DNA of 64,000 bases from Henricia sp. BOLD:AAB3569 (taxonomy: Eukaryota; Echinodermata; Asteroidea; Spinulosida; Echinasteridae), in contig JBBELK010001245.1 in assembly GCA_037783545.1 (NCBI GenBank), forward strand, positions 1-64,000, in the 5' to 3' direction. How positions within the stretch are numbered: the stretch's first letter is position 1; each line of letters opens with the position of its first letter. The notes under the pieces were generated by a model. The model saw nothing but the letters and a program-made list of their open reading frames with translations, was not told the origin of the DNA and did no database searches. This document shows positions 43,691 through 55,509 of the stretch, in pieces. The position numbers were made by a program, and so were the translations under genes.

Positions 43691-44233
43691 TGGCATTCAA
43701 GTACTCACACAAGTTCGATAATCAGCACTGAGTATACAGTGTTAACAATTACGTTGGGTAAGGGCAAAACAAACCCCAATTAACAAGCTCAATAATTTTA
43801 GCATGACTTTTTAATTCTACTTTGCACAATTTTCTAGGCAAAAAATGGATGAACATGTCCCTGGCCATCGCGAACATGGAGCCATTGCCAAAGGTGTCAA
43901 GAAAAAGCCTTCATTAGTGTCTGGACAGAGGTAAGGTTATATTGATGTGATTCGCTAAATCATCCCCCTCCCCCCAAAAACAAAATATTTCATTTGTTTT
44001 CCCATTGTCTTTCCCATTGTCTGGAGAATGTGTGCAATCAGTTTCAGGGTTTAATGCCCTTCCAATAATTATAATATAGTGTCAAAATGTTATCTCTGTA
44101 AATTTTGGTTCAGCAACACATTTGTGAACACTGAACGTGTTTAAATTATAAATGAGAACATATGTTAAACATTTATAAAACGCGTAGCTTGAAAAGCATT
44201 CAGGAGAGTATTTAAAGGCCAAACACTTGTTAA
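43691..44233. other. Interval without recognised feature
   Basis: Longest frame is short; ATGGATGAACATGTCCCTGG...GGTAAGG near 43845-43935 could be a small exon (GACAGAG|GTAAGG donor) but has no further support. Confidence 0.3.
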
Positions 44234-44579
44234 ACAGCTAGAATCCCCCCATCCACATTTTTTTTAGTTTTCCTGTTTATCATGGAGGTTTATGTTTCTA
44301 CAACGCGATTACAACGTGTTTTCCGCCAAAAACCGACAATCTTTTGTTTAAAACGCAATTCAGTTCCGACCCTCTTTTTTACCCGAAATTCTAAAACGCT
44401 CGAGGTCACTTGGTTCAATGTTTACAAACAGGGGCGTGACGTCATCCTGAGAAGACCTGAGAAGACCTTAAAACGGCCTGTGTAGTATTGAATGAAAAAC
44501 ATACGAAGTGTATGTTCATCATGCCTGTTTCGTCCTTGTAATTCAAATTACAAACGTGAAAAATACTTTCTGTAAATGT
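44234..44579 (+). mobile_element. TTAA-flanked element with small ORF, truncated copy
   Basis: It starts ACAGCTAGAATCCCCC after TTAA (44230-44233) and matches the complete element at 56488-57418 as far as about 44560. A second TTAA element (44584-44944) lies at its truncated end. It contains the ORF 44282-44485. Confidence 0.65.
44282..44485 (+). CDS. Small ORF conserved in a TTAA-flanked element, copy 1 (truncated)
   Basis: 67 codons from ATG. It begins MEVYVSTTRLQRVFRQKPTI and contains TRNSKTLEVTWFNVYKQG. It corresponds to the first half of the 148-codon ORF at 56535-56981. Length differences between the two copies are multiples of three (one extra residue at FFTRN, one at FNVYK), as expected if the frame was once coding. 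The copy then frameshifts into a stop. No known domain. Confidence 0.4.
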   Translation: MEVYVSTTRLQRVFRQKPTIFCLKRNSVPTLFFTRNSKTLEVTWFNVYKQGRDVILRRPEKTLKRPV

Positions 44580-44583
44580 TTAA

Positions 44584-44944
44584 AGGAGTGTGACCAGATC
44601 ACTTTTTTTTTACCCATAACTCCCCGGGACTTACCTTATGGGTCATGAGATTTTTTATATCATAACATCCGTTATATTTTTCTGATTACGAAACTGAAAC
44701 TCCCGCGCTTTTAGGCCGCATATTTCCGAGGATATCGTCGAAAATCCACCGATTATTTGTAAACTAATTTTCCAGTATCAACGTTTATCCGCTGAAAGCC
44801 GACTCGATAGTTTTGTTCAATTTTTTACTGGAAATTGCGAATTTTTTCGGGTTTTTGGGACATGGGAGGTGTGTATGGGAGTTACTTGATAATATTGGTA
44901 AGTTACATCGAAAACTATTTTCCAGAAACTCTGGTCACGCTCCT
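44584..44944. mobile_element. TTAA-flanked MITE (TIR AGGAGYGTGACCAGA)
   Basis: TTAA at 44580-44583 and 44945-44948 brackets inverted ends AGGAGTGTGACCAGA and TCTGGTCACGCTCCT. TTAA duplications are typical of piggyBac and Kolobok; the AGG start fits Kolobok better. A single end copy lies at 33343-33357. Confidence 0.75.
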
Positions 44945-44948
44945 TTAA

Positions 44949-45375
44949 ATTAAATGGGTATGAATTTAGGAGTTGAATTCCACATCTTGTTATGAGCTGT
45001 AAACCACGAAACAGTGAGAGTCTGATGAAAAACAAAGACGACTGAGACAAAGGTATGATTTTTACTGAAGCAAAACACATGAGTGCCACAGCGGTAGTTG
45101 GCAAACGGTCGAGCGTTGTACTCAGGTGTTCTTTCGTTTTGAACCGTGCAGTGACCGTAGACGACGGCCATCCAATCAAATTTCCCACTAGACAATAGAG
45201 ACGGTATACTCAAAAGCCCTCCAATCATGTACGCGCATTGCGACACGCCCGGTGTTAATATTCATGTATAAACATTGAATAACTAAACCCATGTAATGGT
45301 GCATGCATCGTGTACGTGGATCGCCACGTGTAGCACGCGGGGTATTTAAAGTGAAATATGAAAACACGTGAAAGT
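44949..45375. other. Interval without recognised feature
   Basis: Overlapping minus ORFs of 81-123 codons show no motif. The sequence is single-copy in the window. Confidence 0.3.
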
Positions 45376-45662
45376 CGTTTTGGGGCGGTTGGCTTGGCGT
45401 AGTGGTTTTTTCCTCGCCTTTCACCTGTGGCATCGATCCCGCTGGTTCGAATCCGGGGCGTGTATGTGGATTGGGTTTGCAGTCCCTACTTGACCGTGTG
45501 GGTTTTCCCCGGGAACTTTCTGGGTTTTTCCTCCCACTTTTAAAACTGCATCTCCTTCTTTGTTATATCAAGTTATAATAAGGTATAATAGCTAAAACCG
45601 TACAGTTGATGGCATAAATGGCCTTAGTTGCCGAATATGCCATAAAAGTAACAACAACAACA
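45376..45662 (+). mobile_element. tRNA-derived SINE with 12-bp target duplication
   Basis: ACACGTGAAAGT flanks it at 45364-45375 and 45663-45674. The head has TTGGCTTGGCGTAGTGG (A box) and GGTTCGAATCC (B box). The body has GTTTTCCCCGGGAACTTTC and CCTCCCACTTTTAAAACTGC; the tail is AACAACAACAAC. Same family as 38743-39010. Confidence 0.9.
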
Positions 45663-46167
45663 ACACGTGAAAGTATTTATGTGAACAGTGTTGGCACTTG
45701 CCGAGCTTTCAGTAAAATTAACAGTCATTACTTTAGGTAAAGAATTGCCAATTCCGAAAGAGTATGTGAACTAGGCCTATTTTACAACCATTATAAAATA
45801 AACGACAGAAGGGTGATTTTGTATTGATATGCGAGTCGGTATTAACATGACAGTGAGATCATTATTGTAATTGTTTAATTTTCTGCTAAAATAATACATG
45901 TACAATATAATGCGTTGTACATACATCAAAACAATGGATGAAAAACGTGAGTGTGAAGCAACGAGCAATATTTGCAATGTGGTGTCCACAATGTGTCGTC
46001 ACCTTTTGGGGAGTGGGTGGAGGGTGGGGGAGGGGGGAGGGGGAGGATGGAGGGGGGAGGGGGGAGGGGGGAGGGGGGAGGGGGAGGGGGAGGGGGGAGG
46101 GGGAGAGGAAAGTGTTTGTTTTGATTTGTTTGTTGTTTTACTATGCATGTATACAGCTAAAGACTTA
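45663..46167. repeat. Unrecognised DNA with a GGGGGA low-complexity run
   Basis: 46010-46110 is an almost pure (G)nA purine run. The Gly-rich ORFs crossing it are by-products. Confidence 0.7.
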
Positions 46168-46556
46168 ACATACATTGGAATTTAGATAGAACAGCTCTGT
46201 TCGTCGATTTCATTTAGTTACTTGTTCATTTATTTTTAATGGAAATCGTTCAACACAAGGCCAAAATTGTCACTCAAGGTGAGGGCTAAGATAGTTGAAG
46301 AAAGATGCAATTGCAATGTACAAAGATATTTATCATAGGCATATATGTTAAACCGTTAACGTACATTGGATTTTAGATAGAACAGCTCTGTTCGTCGATT
46401 TCATTTAGTTACTTGTTCATTTATTTTTAATGGAAATCGTTCAACACAAGGCCAAAATTGTCACTCAAGGTGAGGGATAAGATAGTTGAAGAAAGATGCA
46501 ATTGCAATGTACAAAGATATTTATCATAGGCATATATGTTAAACCGTTAACGTACG
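46168..46556 (+). repeat. Tandem duplication of about 195 bp
   Basis: TTGGAATTTAGATAGAACAG...CATATATGTTAAACCGTTAACG and the next copy (46363-46556) are almost identical. The edges are units of the 75-bp satellite described next. Confidence 0.85.
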
Positions 46557-46682
46557 TTAGAATTTAGGTAGAACGGTCCTGTTCGTGGACGTCCTTTCAT
46601 ATGGGTATGAGATGTAGCGTTGACGCGCACCAGAATTTAGATGCGACGGTTCTTTTTGTAAGTCCCCTTCCATATGCATATA
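46557..46682 (+). repeat. 75-bp satellite dimer, left of GC-rich element copy 2
   Basis: Two related 70-75 bp units: GTTAACGTACGTT(A/G)GAATTT...CATATGGGTATGAGATGTA and GTTGACGCGCACCAGAATTT...CATATGCATATAA. The same dimers occur at 47634-47663, 48288-48440 and 53418-53610. Confidence 0.75.
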
Positions 46683-47085
46683 ATACCTAAGTCACAATTC
46701 AAGCGGAGGCCGGGCGGCGTGTGCGATTTATAGGCATCGGCCGGCGTGTAGAGGTCGGCGAAAGATCGCGCGATAGGGCGGTCACAGTCACAATTAAAAG
46801 TGCCCCGCACGCTGCCATGACGGGGCCCGGGGTGTCGCCGGCCGGCGATCGGCCGACTTTCCTGGAAATGGGGTCGAATTCTTGGCCCGTTTATCGGCCG
46901 GTGTCCAGCAGGCACTCGTCCGATGTCCTGCCTATGTCCCTGCGATACCCCTGCGGTATCAGGCAGGGTGCCGGCCAATTCTTATAGGCCGTACGACGGC
47001 CGGACGGGCATCTGTAGTGTGCCTGTCGAATGGCCAGCGATCAACGGCCGCGATCTGGCGGCCGGTTGTCAATTTGGGGGTGAGG

Positions 47086-47094
47086 TATATATAG
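47086..47094 (+). promoter_or_regulatory. TATA box inside the GC-rich element
   Basis: TATATATAG lies in GGTGAGGTATATATAGCGGC. About 30 bp downstream is a pyrimidine-rich possible start site (TCCTCTGACCTTCTTTATTC). The arrangement is conserved at 32346-32354 (minus strand) but lost in the shortened copy 47664-48287. Confidence 0.5.
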
Positions 47095-47180
47095 CGGCGC
47101 TCCTCTGACCTTCTTTATTCATTTCGACCTTTCTCTAGGAGCACTCTACGAGACGAAGAAACAAGAAGACAAAGAAGAAA

Positions 47181-47495
47181 ATGCCGTTAATACCTCCACA
47201 GCGCTTGCGGCCACATCCACAGCGCTTTTGGGCACCTGCGAGCCCAAGTGGCTGGTCGGCCAGACGCCGGCCGGGCGCCGCCAAGTCGGCCGGACGCCGG
47301 GAGGGGTCCGTCCGGCGTCTGAGCGGCGTCTGGGCGGCGCCTGGCCGATATATGGATTGTCTGGGTTGTCCAAATATTGGCCCGGCGCCCGCCCGATGTG
47401 TGCGATGCCCTGCCGGACATCGGTCAGGCATCGATCGATTTAGTGGCGATCAGTTTGCGATGCGAAACGCCGCACCAGGTTTACAATCCGATTGA
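47181..47495 (+). CDS. ORF downstream of the TATA box, unknown, repetitive element
   Basis: 104 codons from ATG: MPLIPPQRLRPHPQRFWAPA, later GRYMDCLGCPNIGP and DQFAMRNAAPGLQSD. It starts about 87 bp after the TATA box, behind an A/G-rich leader (GACGAAGAAACAAGAAGAC). Copy 1 (minus, 31938-32264) keeps most of the frame with scattered replacements but lacks this ATG. The third copy is frameshifted. Arg/Ala/Pro/Gly-rich composition follows the GC bias, so coding is uncertain. Confidence 0.3.
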   Translation: MPLIPPQRLRPHPQRFWAPASPSGWSARRRPGAAKSAGRREGSVRRLSGVWAAPGRYMDCLGCPNIGPAPARCVRCPAGHRSGIDRFSGDQFAMRNAAPGLQSD

Positions 47496-47663
47496 AAAGT
47501 AACTCGATGCCCGCCCGATGCACAAAAATGACCCGGCAGCCGCAAGGAGTCCCGTGGGGCGCCGGCCGAAAATGCCTAAAAATCCGTCGCAAACTACTCG
47601 CAAACCCACCGCAAGCTAATTGTGACTGGGGTATAGTTAACCCGTTAACGTACGTTGGAATTA

Positions 47664-48287
47664 ACACCTAAGTCGCAATTAAAGCGGAGGCCGGGCGGTG
47701 TGTGCGATTTATAGGCATCGGTCGGCGTGTAGAGGTCGGCAAAAGATCGCGCGATAGGGCGGTCACAGTCACAATTAAAAGTGCCCCGCACGCTGCCAAG
47801 ACGGAATGGGGTCGAAATCTTGGCCCGTTTTTCGGCCGGTGTCCGGCAGGCACTTGTCTGATGTCCTGCAAATGTCCTGCCTATGTCACTGCGATACCCC
47901 GGCCGATGTCTGGCCGATTTCCGGCCGGGCGCCGCCAAGTCGGCCGGACGCCGGGCGGGGCCCGGCCGGCGTCTAAGCGGCGTATGGGCGACGCCTGGCC
48001 GATATATGGATTGTCTGGGTTGTCAAAAATTAGGCCGGCGCCCGCCCGATGTGTGCGATGCCCTGCCGGACATCGGCCAGGCATCGACCGATTTATTGGC
48101 GATCAGTTTGCGATGCGAAACGCCGCACCAGGTTTTAAGTCCGAGTTAATTAAAAGTAACTCGATGCCCGCCCGATGCCCAAAAATGACCCGGCAGCCGC
48201 AAGGAGTCCCGTGGGGCCCCGGCCGAAAATGCCCAGAAATCCGTCGCAAACTACTCGCAAACCCATCGCAAGCTAATTGTGGGGTAT
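47664..48287 (+). mobile_element. GC-rich TA-flanked element, copy 3 (internally deleted)
   Basis: It starts ACACCTAAGTCGCAATTAAA and ends CTAATTGTGGGGTAT, with TA on both sides, inside a 75-bp satellite unit. The central part with the TATA box and leader is deleted. Confidence 0.7.
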
Positions 48288-48440
48288 TAGGTAGTAAGAA
48301 CGGTCCTGTTCGAAGATGCCATTTCATATGGGTATGAATTTACCGTTGACGCGCACCGGAATTTAGATGTGACGGTTCTTTTCGTAAAACCTCCATTTAT
48401 ATGCATATAAGTTAAACCGTTAACGTAAATTGGAATTTCA
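48288..48440 (+). repeat. 75-bp satellite dimer
   Basis: It continues the unit interrupted by copy 3: GAACGGTCCTGTTCG...CATATGGGTATG, then GTTGACGCGCACCGGAATTT...CATATGCATATAAG. Confidence 0.7.
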
Positions 48441-48699
48441 TGCTTCTTCGCTGCGCTCATTCGCATGAAAAACAGTTTTACTCTAATGAATGACTCGATG
48501 AACACAAGACATTTGATTCAGATTTTAATTTATTTACAGCTTGGGAGTTGGCCGGGACTGTCTCGAGCGCAACGTCAAATAATTGTACAAGTTTAAAGTT
48601 TTAATCTTATTGGTCAACGTTAGCGATACCGCCACCTGTTAGGTTAAGTGAAAACAAAAGCAAGATATGTAATCAACACCAACGAAAGCACATTCATCT
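48441..48699. other. No recognised feature
   Basis: Mixed AT-rich sequence without ORF or repeat. Confidence 0.35.
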
Positions 48700-49620
48700 T
48701 CGGGTTCCATCTGGAACCAAACTCTTTAAGCTCTTCGGACATCGTCCGGCTCTTGTCAACCCAATTATCTGAAAACGAGTTCTTTTACATAAAGTTAAAT
48801 TATTTATTTTAAATTACAATGAGACATTTCGTTCCAAACAAAATGCCTATTTATAGTTGTGCGTTTTGGAATAAAAAGGGAAGACAAATTAAAAATCATA
48901 AAGCATAACGTGGAATTCATTCACAAGTTCAATAAGCTATACGAGATTTAGGTAAAACCCCGTTTGAAGATTGAGAATGGTAAACTCTCCAGGAACATGG
49001 CAATGCTTTCGGTATCAGTCCATGCAGCAAAGCTGCAGGCACTCGGAGGCCACGAAAAACCCCGATTCACGAGGAAACGTGGGTGCATCCAAGGATACCA
49101 AAGGAGGGTGCACTCCCTTGTTCATTGCCCCATTACCTGGATTGCTTACCGTGTTTGAATCGGATTGTTAGCGATAAATTCCAAATTTAAGTGGACAAAA
49201 AAGACGGAAATACAGAAAAATAAATCATATTTGTCGCTTCCATTTGGAACCAAACAGTTTGCTCTCAACTCAATTAACTCAAAAAACATACGTCATTTAT
49301 AAATAGAAGGTGAATGTGTTATTCTGGTCAAAAGTTATTTATACATAATAAGTATATAGGCTACTCCTGTACATGGGCCTATATCGATTCTCTCTGTATA
49401 AACAGCATTTTAGGCTCTTTGGACATAGTCCGGTTGTGATCAATTCTCTCAACTCAATTAACTCAAAAACCATGTCATTTATAAATAGAAGGTGAACGTT
49501 ATTCTGGTCAAAAGTTATTTATACATGAGTACTTCTGTACATATATCGATTTCTTCTGTATATAAACAGTACAGCCCTTTATAGGCTCTTTGGACATAGT
49601 CCGGTTGTGATCAATTCAAC
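48700..49620 (+). repeat. Diverged tandem repeats of about 180 bp
   Basis: Two clear units (49262-49444 and 49445-49620) share CTCAACTCAATTAACTCAAA, TTATTCTGGTCAAAAGTTAT and CTCTTTGGACATAGTCCGGT. An older relative at 48704-48760 has CCATCTGGAACCAAAC and CTCTTCGGACATCGTCCGGC. Confidence 0.7.
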
Positions 49621-51643
49621 ATTCTCATATTTAGTAAAAGCATAGTACAGTACTTGTTTCTTCGACAATAAAATGTTAGTTGCACATCATTGAACAGATA
49701 ATTCTAAACCAAACATATACGAAATACCGACTGCTCTATAGACTTACATGCGATAGCAAGATCCGAAGTGCGATATCTGCTCCGACTCGTTTTACTATGC
49801 GTAATGCGTGTATAACCACAACAAGAGGGAAAACATTAAATTATTGTCCGATAATAAATATGGAGTCATAAAGTCTCCTGAATCTTACCATTTTACACTG
49901 AAGTGACATATACTCTCTACTTTATAGTAAGGAAAGGTGAATCATTATACCGAATAAATATCATTTAGCCATACTTATTCGGATAGAATTATTATACATG
50001 TAGAGTGATCATTGGAAAAACTGCAATCTGGAACCAATAAACTTGCTTTGACATGTAGAAAGTGATCCATGTGTTTCTATTCACGTTTGGATAGTATTTT
50101 TGACCGTGTGGGCATGGTTCGGAGAAACGTTAGTCAGATATAAGAAAAAGATATTGAAATTCGCAAATTAATCCGGACAATGCTTGCTTTAGCTGAACAT
50201 TATAGACCATACCCAAGTGAAAACAACACCCTATGCGTTTAGGGCGAACCAGTGCACTTTAGCAATGGACGTTACAGATTGCCAGCGAATGTTGAGACCC
50301 AACTACCATGACGTCGCAGTTTTGTCTATTACAAAATTCCCTTTGGAAAAAGATGAAAATGGATCAACCCAAAGTCGGGTTGTAAACACTGTAAACGTGG
50401 CACATGTATATTATTTTAGTAAACAATGTTTAAAGTGTTCCGTTTTATTTGACAAGGGGGCGTAAAGTGCAATTAACTTCAGTGAAATAATGTGTTTAAA
50501 CCATGATAAGAAAGGAATGTGCCGTTGGATGTGCGCAGTTTGCTTATAATATGCGCTTCAGTCGGGGAAAAAAACCCTGTTGATAAATGAATAAGCGTTT
50601 GGTACTGCAAAATCGGACATAGAATTAGGTAACGACGAATTCATGCTAAAGCACTTTTTTGACTTGCACTCGGAGCAAAACGCAAGAATGGCGTGGTGAC
50701 GCAAACGCACAATAGTATAAGGCTAAGGCTGGAATGACGTGTACATAATGCTGAGCGCTAATTGGTCAGCTCGACAACAGCACAGAGAGCACGCTAATGT
50801 GCATACTTACGCAGTTAGATTACGTGGAGCGCTAAAACAAATTCTGACGACAGAATTCTTTTGATAAATCGGGGAAAACAAACATCCACTGTCTTACTCA
50901 CAGCACATAAAATACGGCGCGGGATTTTAAAGAAAAAGAGCAAAAGTTAATCTTAACACCGATTTTACCATAGGGCAATCTGCCAGAAGTTCCGATGATA
51001 CGGACAAAAAACAAATGTGTTAAGAACTCCCCTTTGTTTTATAAATTTCACACAAAACAAAATGTGAAGTGAACAAGAAAATTATCAATCCGAGCAATTC
51101 GTTGGTTGGTTGGTTCGTTCATTCAACTCTACGACCCCGACCAGGGTATGAGAGCTTGTAACAGGAAATTGAGGCGTTAAGAGATTAATGTGATAAAAAT
51201 CAACCTTTGGAAAAAGTCGGGTCAGAACCTCATCTACTCGAGCATGCTCCAGAAATTGTCAAACTACCTTGCACGTACATTTTATGGGTCACATATTGGT
51301 TGTGTGCGCGACCAGTCTAGTGCGCATGTGCAGTGTAAAAGCCTGAATCGTGCAACCATTAATACAAGCACCCATTTCAGACCGCCCAGAAGCGAGCCAA
51401 CTGGTTAATTATTTAAAATCTGATGAGGGCGGGCTTTTAAGTAAATCTTTAAACAAATGAACTATAAATAATTTAAATATCATTTAAACAGCGGACACAT
51501 TTCATTGGAAAATTCCTACCAATTAAATAAATCTTTAGCTTGAAGATCTTTGCCTTGAGGAAGTCAGGTGGAGGGGGGCCTAGTTTCTTACACATGAAAA
51601 GGCAGTCTTGTATAGGAATGTAAACACAATTAAGTTATTATTG
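49621..51643. other. 2-kb interval without recognised gene
   Basis: The longest frame is 82 codons (50217-50465, MKTTPYAFRANQCTLAMDV...) with no known motif and no clear splice sites. No repeats shared with the rest of the window are visible, so it may be single-copy DNA. Confidence 0.35.
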
Positions 51644-51660
51644 AATATTCCTTTCTTTTA

Positions 51661-51887
51661 GCATAACCATGAGCAGATCCATAACTTTTATATTCCATTA
51701 TAGCGTGAAAAACGGTACAAATAATTTTCTTGGAAAATTGAAATACTGCAAAGTCTGCAATAAGTTAGTGTGTGCATTAATAAAACAACGTCATTCTCGG
51801 AAATACGTAATCTTTGACATTACCGATGTACCCTTTACGAGATTCAAGCTCGAGGGAAATTCATTTTCTCGAAAAGGAAAACATTAA
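51661..51887 (+). CDS. Possible exon of unknown protein
   Basis: A good acceptor (ATTCCTTTCTTTTAG, 51646-51660) directly precedes CATAACCATGAGC, and an ATG at 51669 opens 72 codons: MSRSITFIFHYSVKNGTNNF, then YCKVCNKLVC with a CxxC, ending at 51887. The frame could be a first coding exon reading through, or the exon could end earlier. No donor or partner exon is certain. Confidence 0.25.
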
Positions 51888-53417
51888 TGAACGGGTTATT
51901 CCAGGCAGAAACCAAACTAAAACGAGGTACAAGAACATAAATATATTGCATGAACAGATACCTCAGATAATCTGTACAGAAGAGACACTAATATACATGT
52001 ATTCCGATTGTACAGCGGGCATGACGCAAATGGATATTTCCATAAAAACATGAGTCCGAGTGTGACAGTTTGATGCATTTGTAAAATTGGCAATTTCAAG
52101 TTAACAAGAAATTTCTGTGCAATTTCTAAATATAGAATATTTAACAATTTACAAACACTTTTTTGTAACACTTGCCTTGGTATCACAGTCAAATTGTTGA
52201 CAAATTGTTTCACGACGTAAGGATGGACTATTCTTGCAATTACATTTCAACTTTTCCACCATTTTCTCTGAAAAGGGGTAGTTGTTAATTAAACACAAAT
52301 GTAGATTTTGGATTTTATCAATTCAAATTACATTATGAGCGAAATTTGTTGTGTTCGATTCACCCTTATATGCCGAGGGCAATCGTTCTCTGAAGTCCGG
52401 CAATTATAAAAATTCAACTTAAGAAGTGTCACGACGTATTCATGTAATGACCCAAAATTATAATTTAAGTTAAAAGTTATCAAAAAAAAATAACGTCGGT
52501 CCTAGTTTTTTCATTGAACTCAAAATGGGTTGGTGTAATAATTGCACTACCTTATGAAAATTAGTTTACACAACATATGGATTGAGAACGTGCATGACAA
52601 AACGAAATGGCGATGGGAAAATATGACGTGATTTGTAAACAGTCTCAACACCCATGGGAAAAATGAAAAGGCCAATGGAATATCCGTTCATATCCGTTTA
52701 ATTAAAGCGTGGTATAGTTTTAAAAATACACGTATAGGGTAAGTACAAGGTAAATATTTCAATCCTTTCCTTGTCGGTTAGTTAAGATTAGACTGGAAGC
52801 TAGGTCAATAAACAAAATGTAAAATGTCAACACATTTAACCGAAGCAGGACTGTTTAGCCAATCTTAAATCTGTGAACTTGAACACCATGTGATAAAAAG
52901 AAAAGCTACATTACGCTCGTGCGTGTATGCCGTAAGGCGGCCATTGCAGATCCATGCCAGCTCTTCCCTCAGAACCGTGTCGTTAAAGTACCGTAAAGCA
53001 CCACGAAGGACAACCGAATCTGGGAACAAATTACAAAAAACACAAGAGGCAAGCAACACTGCGGGAGTGGGTGGGTGGGTGGGTGGGTGTATACGGGGCG
53101 AGCTATTTGCACTTCCAAATTGAGTTGCATTGCAAATAATTTTACTTAATGTAGAAGGCGTAAATTTGCGGTACAAATTGTGAGAAAAGTAAAGCTGAAC
53201 CTCGTGCTCGAGAGACAGACGGACGGCCTGAAGGACGAACAGGCGTCAGCCCATGCATTATATACTGTACGGAGTACTGTATATAATTATGTACACAATG
53301 GGGGCATTCGTATTCCCACAGTGGGGGCATTCGTGCATGGGGGCATTGTGCGAACATTCCTACGCACAATACAAACAACCGTACAAAGCCATCTTGATCA
53401 TTCAAGCGAACAAAACT
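51888..53417. other. Interval with a GGGT microsatellite only
   Basis: 53068-53092 is (GGGT)n; GGGGGCATTCGT repeats near 53299-53345. Frames up to 115 codons (53142-53489 minus) show no motif. Confidence 0.4.
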
Positions 53418-53610
53418 AAATTTTAGGTAGAACGGTTCTGTTCGTGGATGCCCTTTCATATGGGTATGAGATGTACCGTTGACGCGCACCGGAATTCAGA
53501 TGTGACGGTATTGTTCGTAAAGCTGCCTTTCATATGCATAAGTTAACAGTTAACGTACGTTGGGATTTAGGTACAACGGTCCTGTTCGTGCAGTCTTTTA
53601 TATGCAATTT
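53418..53610 (+). repeat. 75-bp satellite units, distal copy
   Basis: GAACGGTTCTGTTCGTGGAT...CATATGGGTATGAGATG, then GTTGACGCGCACCGGAATTC...CATATGCATAAG, then GTTAACGTACGTTGGGATTT. Uninterrupted here, which defines the sites of the element insertions at 46.7-48.3 kb. Confidence 0.75.
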
Positions 53611-53727
53611 TGTGTGAACCAATAACGCACATCGTCTCCATCACTTATTTCGTTGAATTCAATATTCATATTGAATTAAATATTCATGTAAAATCCGTAA
53701 GATATGGTGTTCAGCACCTGCCATCTC

Positions 53728-53935
53728 GCGTCTCGCATCTCGCATCTCGCGTCTCGTTTCGAATCTCGCGTCTCGAATCTCGCGTCTCGCATCTCGCATC
53801 TCGCATCTCGAGTCTCGCGTCTCGCGTCACGCGTCACGCGTCTCGCGTCTCGCGTCTCGCGTCTCGCGTCTCGCGTCTCGCGTCTCGCGTCTCGCGTCTC
53901 GCGTCTCGCGTCTCGCGTCTCGCGTCATGCATCTG
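53728..53935 (+). repeat. CGCGTCT minisatellite (left cap)
   Basis: About 30 seven-base units, CGCGTCT with CGCATCT and CGCGTCA variants. The Arg/Ser-rich ORFs through it (for example 53610-54017) are by-products. Confidence 0.9.
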
Positions 53936-55077
53936 GCATTTTTACTACCAAATCTCGATTACAAAATCCAGAATACATACACCAGAGTATATCTTCCACA
54001 CGGGGCTGATGAAGTGAGAACAATTTCACAATTTTCTGAACAGACTCCAGCAAAACTGATTTATACTGTCCTCTTCCACTTAAAAAGTCTTTATTGATTC
54101 TGATCCAAAGCACACTTAATTTGGTTTCAGCTTCAACCGCACACTAATTAGTACCTTTTTAGGGAGTTAAAGAGACCCCTTCCAAAGAAAGGAACTAAAA
54201 AGTAACGATTTTGCACAGAAACGCACATCTTATTAGTCGAGTATCTATGGGGGTGGGGGTGGGGGTGGTCCCGTGCACCCGTGCACACAACCCCAGTACA
54301 AAACCAATCCCACTTTTTTAGGTGCATTTTATGGTCTTAAAACACATTTTTGATGTTAACAGTGAACAAACCCGATGCACTCGGGATATTCAAAATGGCG
54401 GCCATTAAAAATGGTTCAAAATCATATATTAGCCAAATAATATGATGAAAGCACTTAACAAATTGCTAGCTATATGTTTTTGACACTCACAAATTTATTT
54501 CTGGGTTTCCCTTTGTTCTATCATGCTTCAAATTCAAAATGGTGGCCAATATGGCGGACAATATGGCCGCCTACAGCGGCCAAATATGAGAAAAATGATT
54601 TATAATGGACAAAAATAATGACAAATACATACATAACAAAGGTTATATATGTTTTGACCCTCGTAAATTTATTTTTGGGGTCCCCTTTTTTCTATCATGC
54701 TTCGAAATGAAAATGGCGGCCAATATGGCTGCCAAAAGTGGCCAATATGAGAAATATGATATACATGTATAATGAACAAAAAATATGATAAACACATACA
54801 TGTCCATTAAATGCAATCCCCAGAATCAACCATTAGAGATATCCAAGATGGCGGCCAAAGTGCCTGCCAACAATGCTAAAAAATTGAAAAGAATTAGCTA
54901 ACAAATATGCTAAAGGCATAATGCAATTGTTAGTTGTAAGTTTTTATCCCCACAATATAATTTCTAGTCATTTTTGCTATCATACAATTTTTCTCCGCGA
55001 GGGTGTTTTCATCTGACCCTTTCGTTCTGGGTCAATATTGAAGGTCAAAGCTCAGCAAATAAATAAATCACATTTTC

Positions 55078-55509
55078 AACAAAATCTAGCCTAACTGGAG
55101 AACGGAACGGGGTATACACGTCAAATTTAGTACAATTTTACCACAAAAAAACAGTCTAACTTGAAAACGGAACAAGGTATGAACTGGAAACTTGGCACAA
55201 TCCTAGGTCTTAGATTAATGATCCCGATGTTTGCGTTACTTCACGATGACGTTATAATTAGTGACCTAGTTTTTGAAAAAGTCTTAAAAAGTGGATTTTT
55301 TGGACAAAAGACAATCTAACTCGAAAATGGAACAATGTATAAACTTGAAACTTTGTCCGGTTATGGACCATAGACAAGGGATCTTGATTATAGTATGATG
55401 TCATCATAACGTCATCGATTACGTAATTATAATAAATTTAAAAATGGGCAAACAAAAAAGATGTTGAGACAAAAACCGGCCTAACTCGGAAACGGAACAT
55501 GGTATGAAC
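55078..55509 (+). repeat. Tandem monomers of about 160 bp
   Basis: AACTCGAAAACGGAACAAGG with TATGAACTTGAAACTTGG recurs near 55092, 55159, 55318 and 55474; the last is split by the Mutator-like element and continues at 56215. ATGATGTCATCATAACGTCATCG and TTACGTAATTATAAT link them to the Helitron monomers. Confidence 0.6.

Larger units (their letters stand above)
46683..47633 (+). mobile_element. GC-rich TA-flanked element, copy 2
   Basis: It is inserted in the 75-bp satellite with TA on both sides and ends ATACCTAAGTCACAATT / AATTGTGACTGGGGTA. It is inverted relative to 31836-32745 and about 950 bp long. It carries a TATA box and the 104-codon ORF. Confidence 0.7.

Noticed and set aside
46010..46168. 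Gly-rich proteins
   Set aside because: They come from the GGGGGA purine run.
53610..54017. Arg/Ser repeat protein (RVSRLASRVSRLAS)
   Set aside because: Translation of the CGCGTCT minisatellite in two frames; no conserved start or context.
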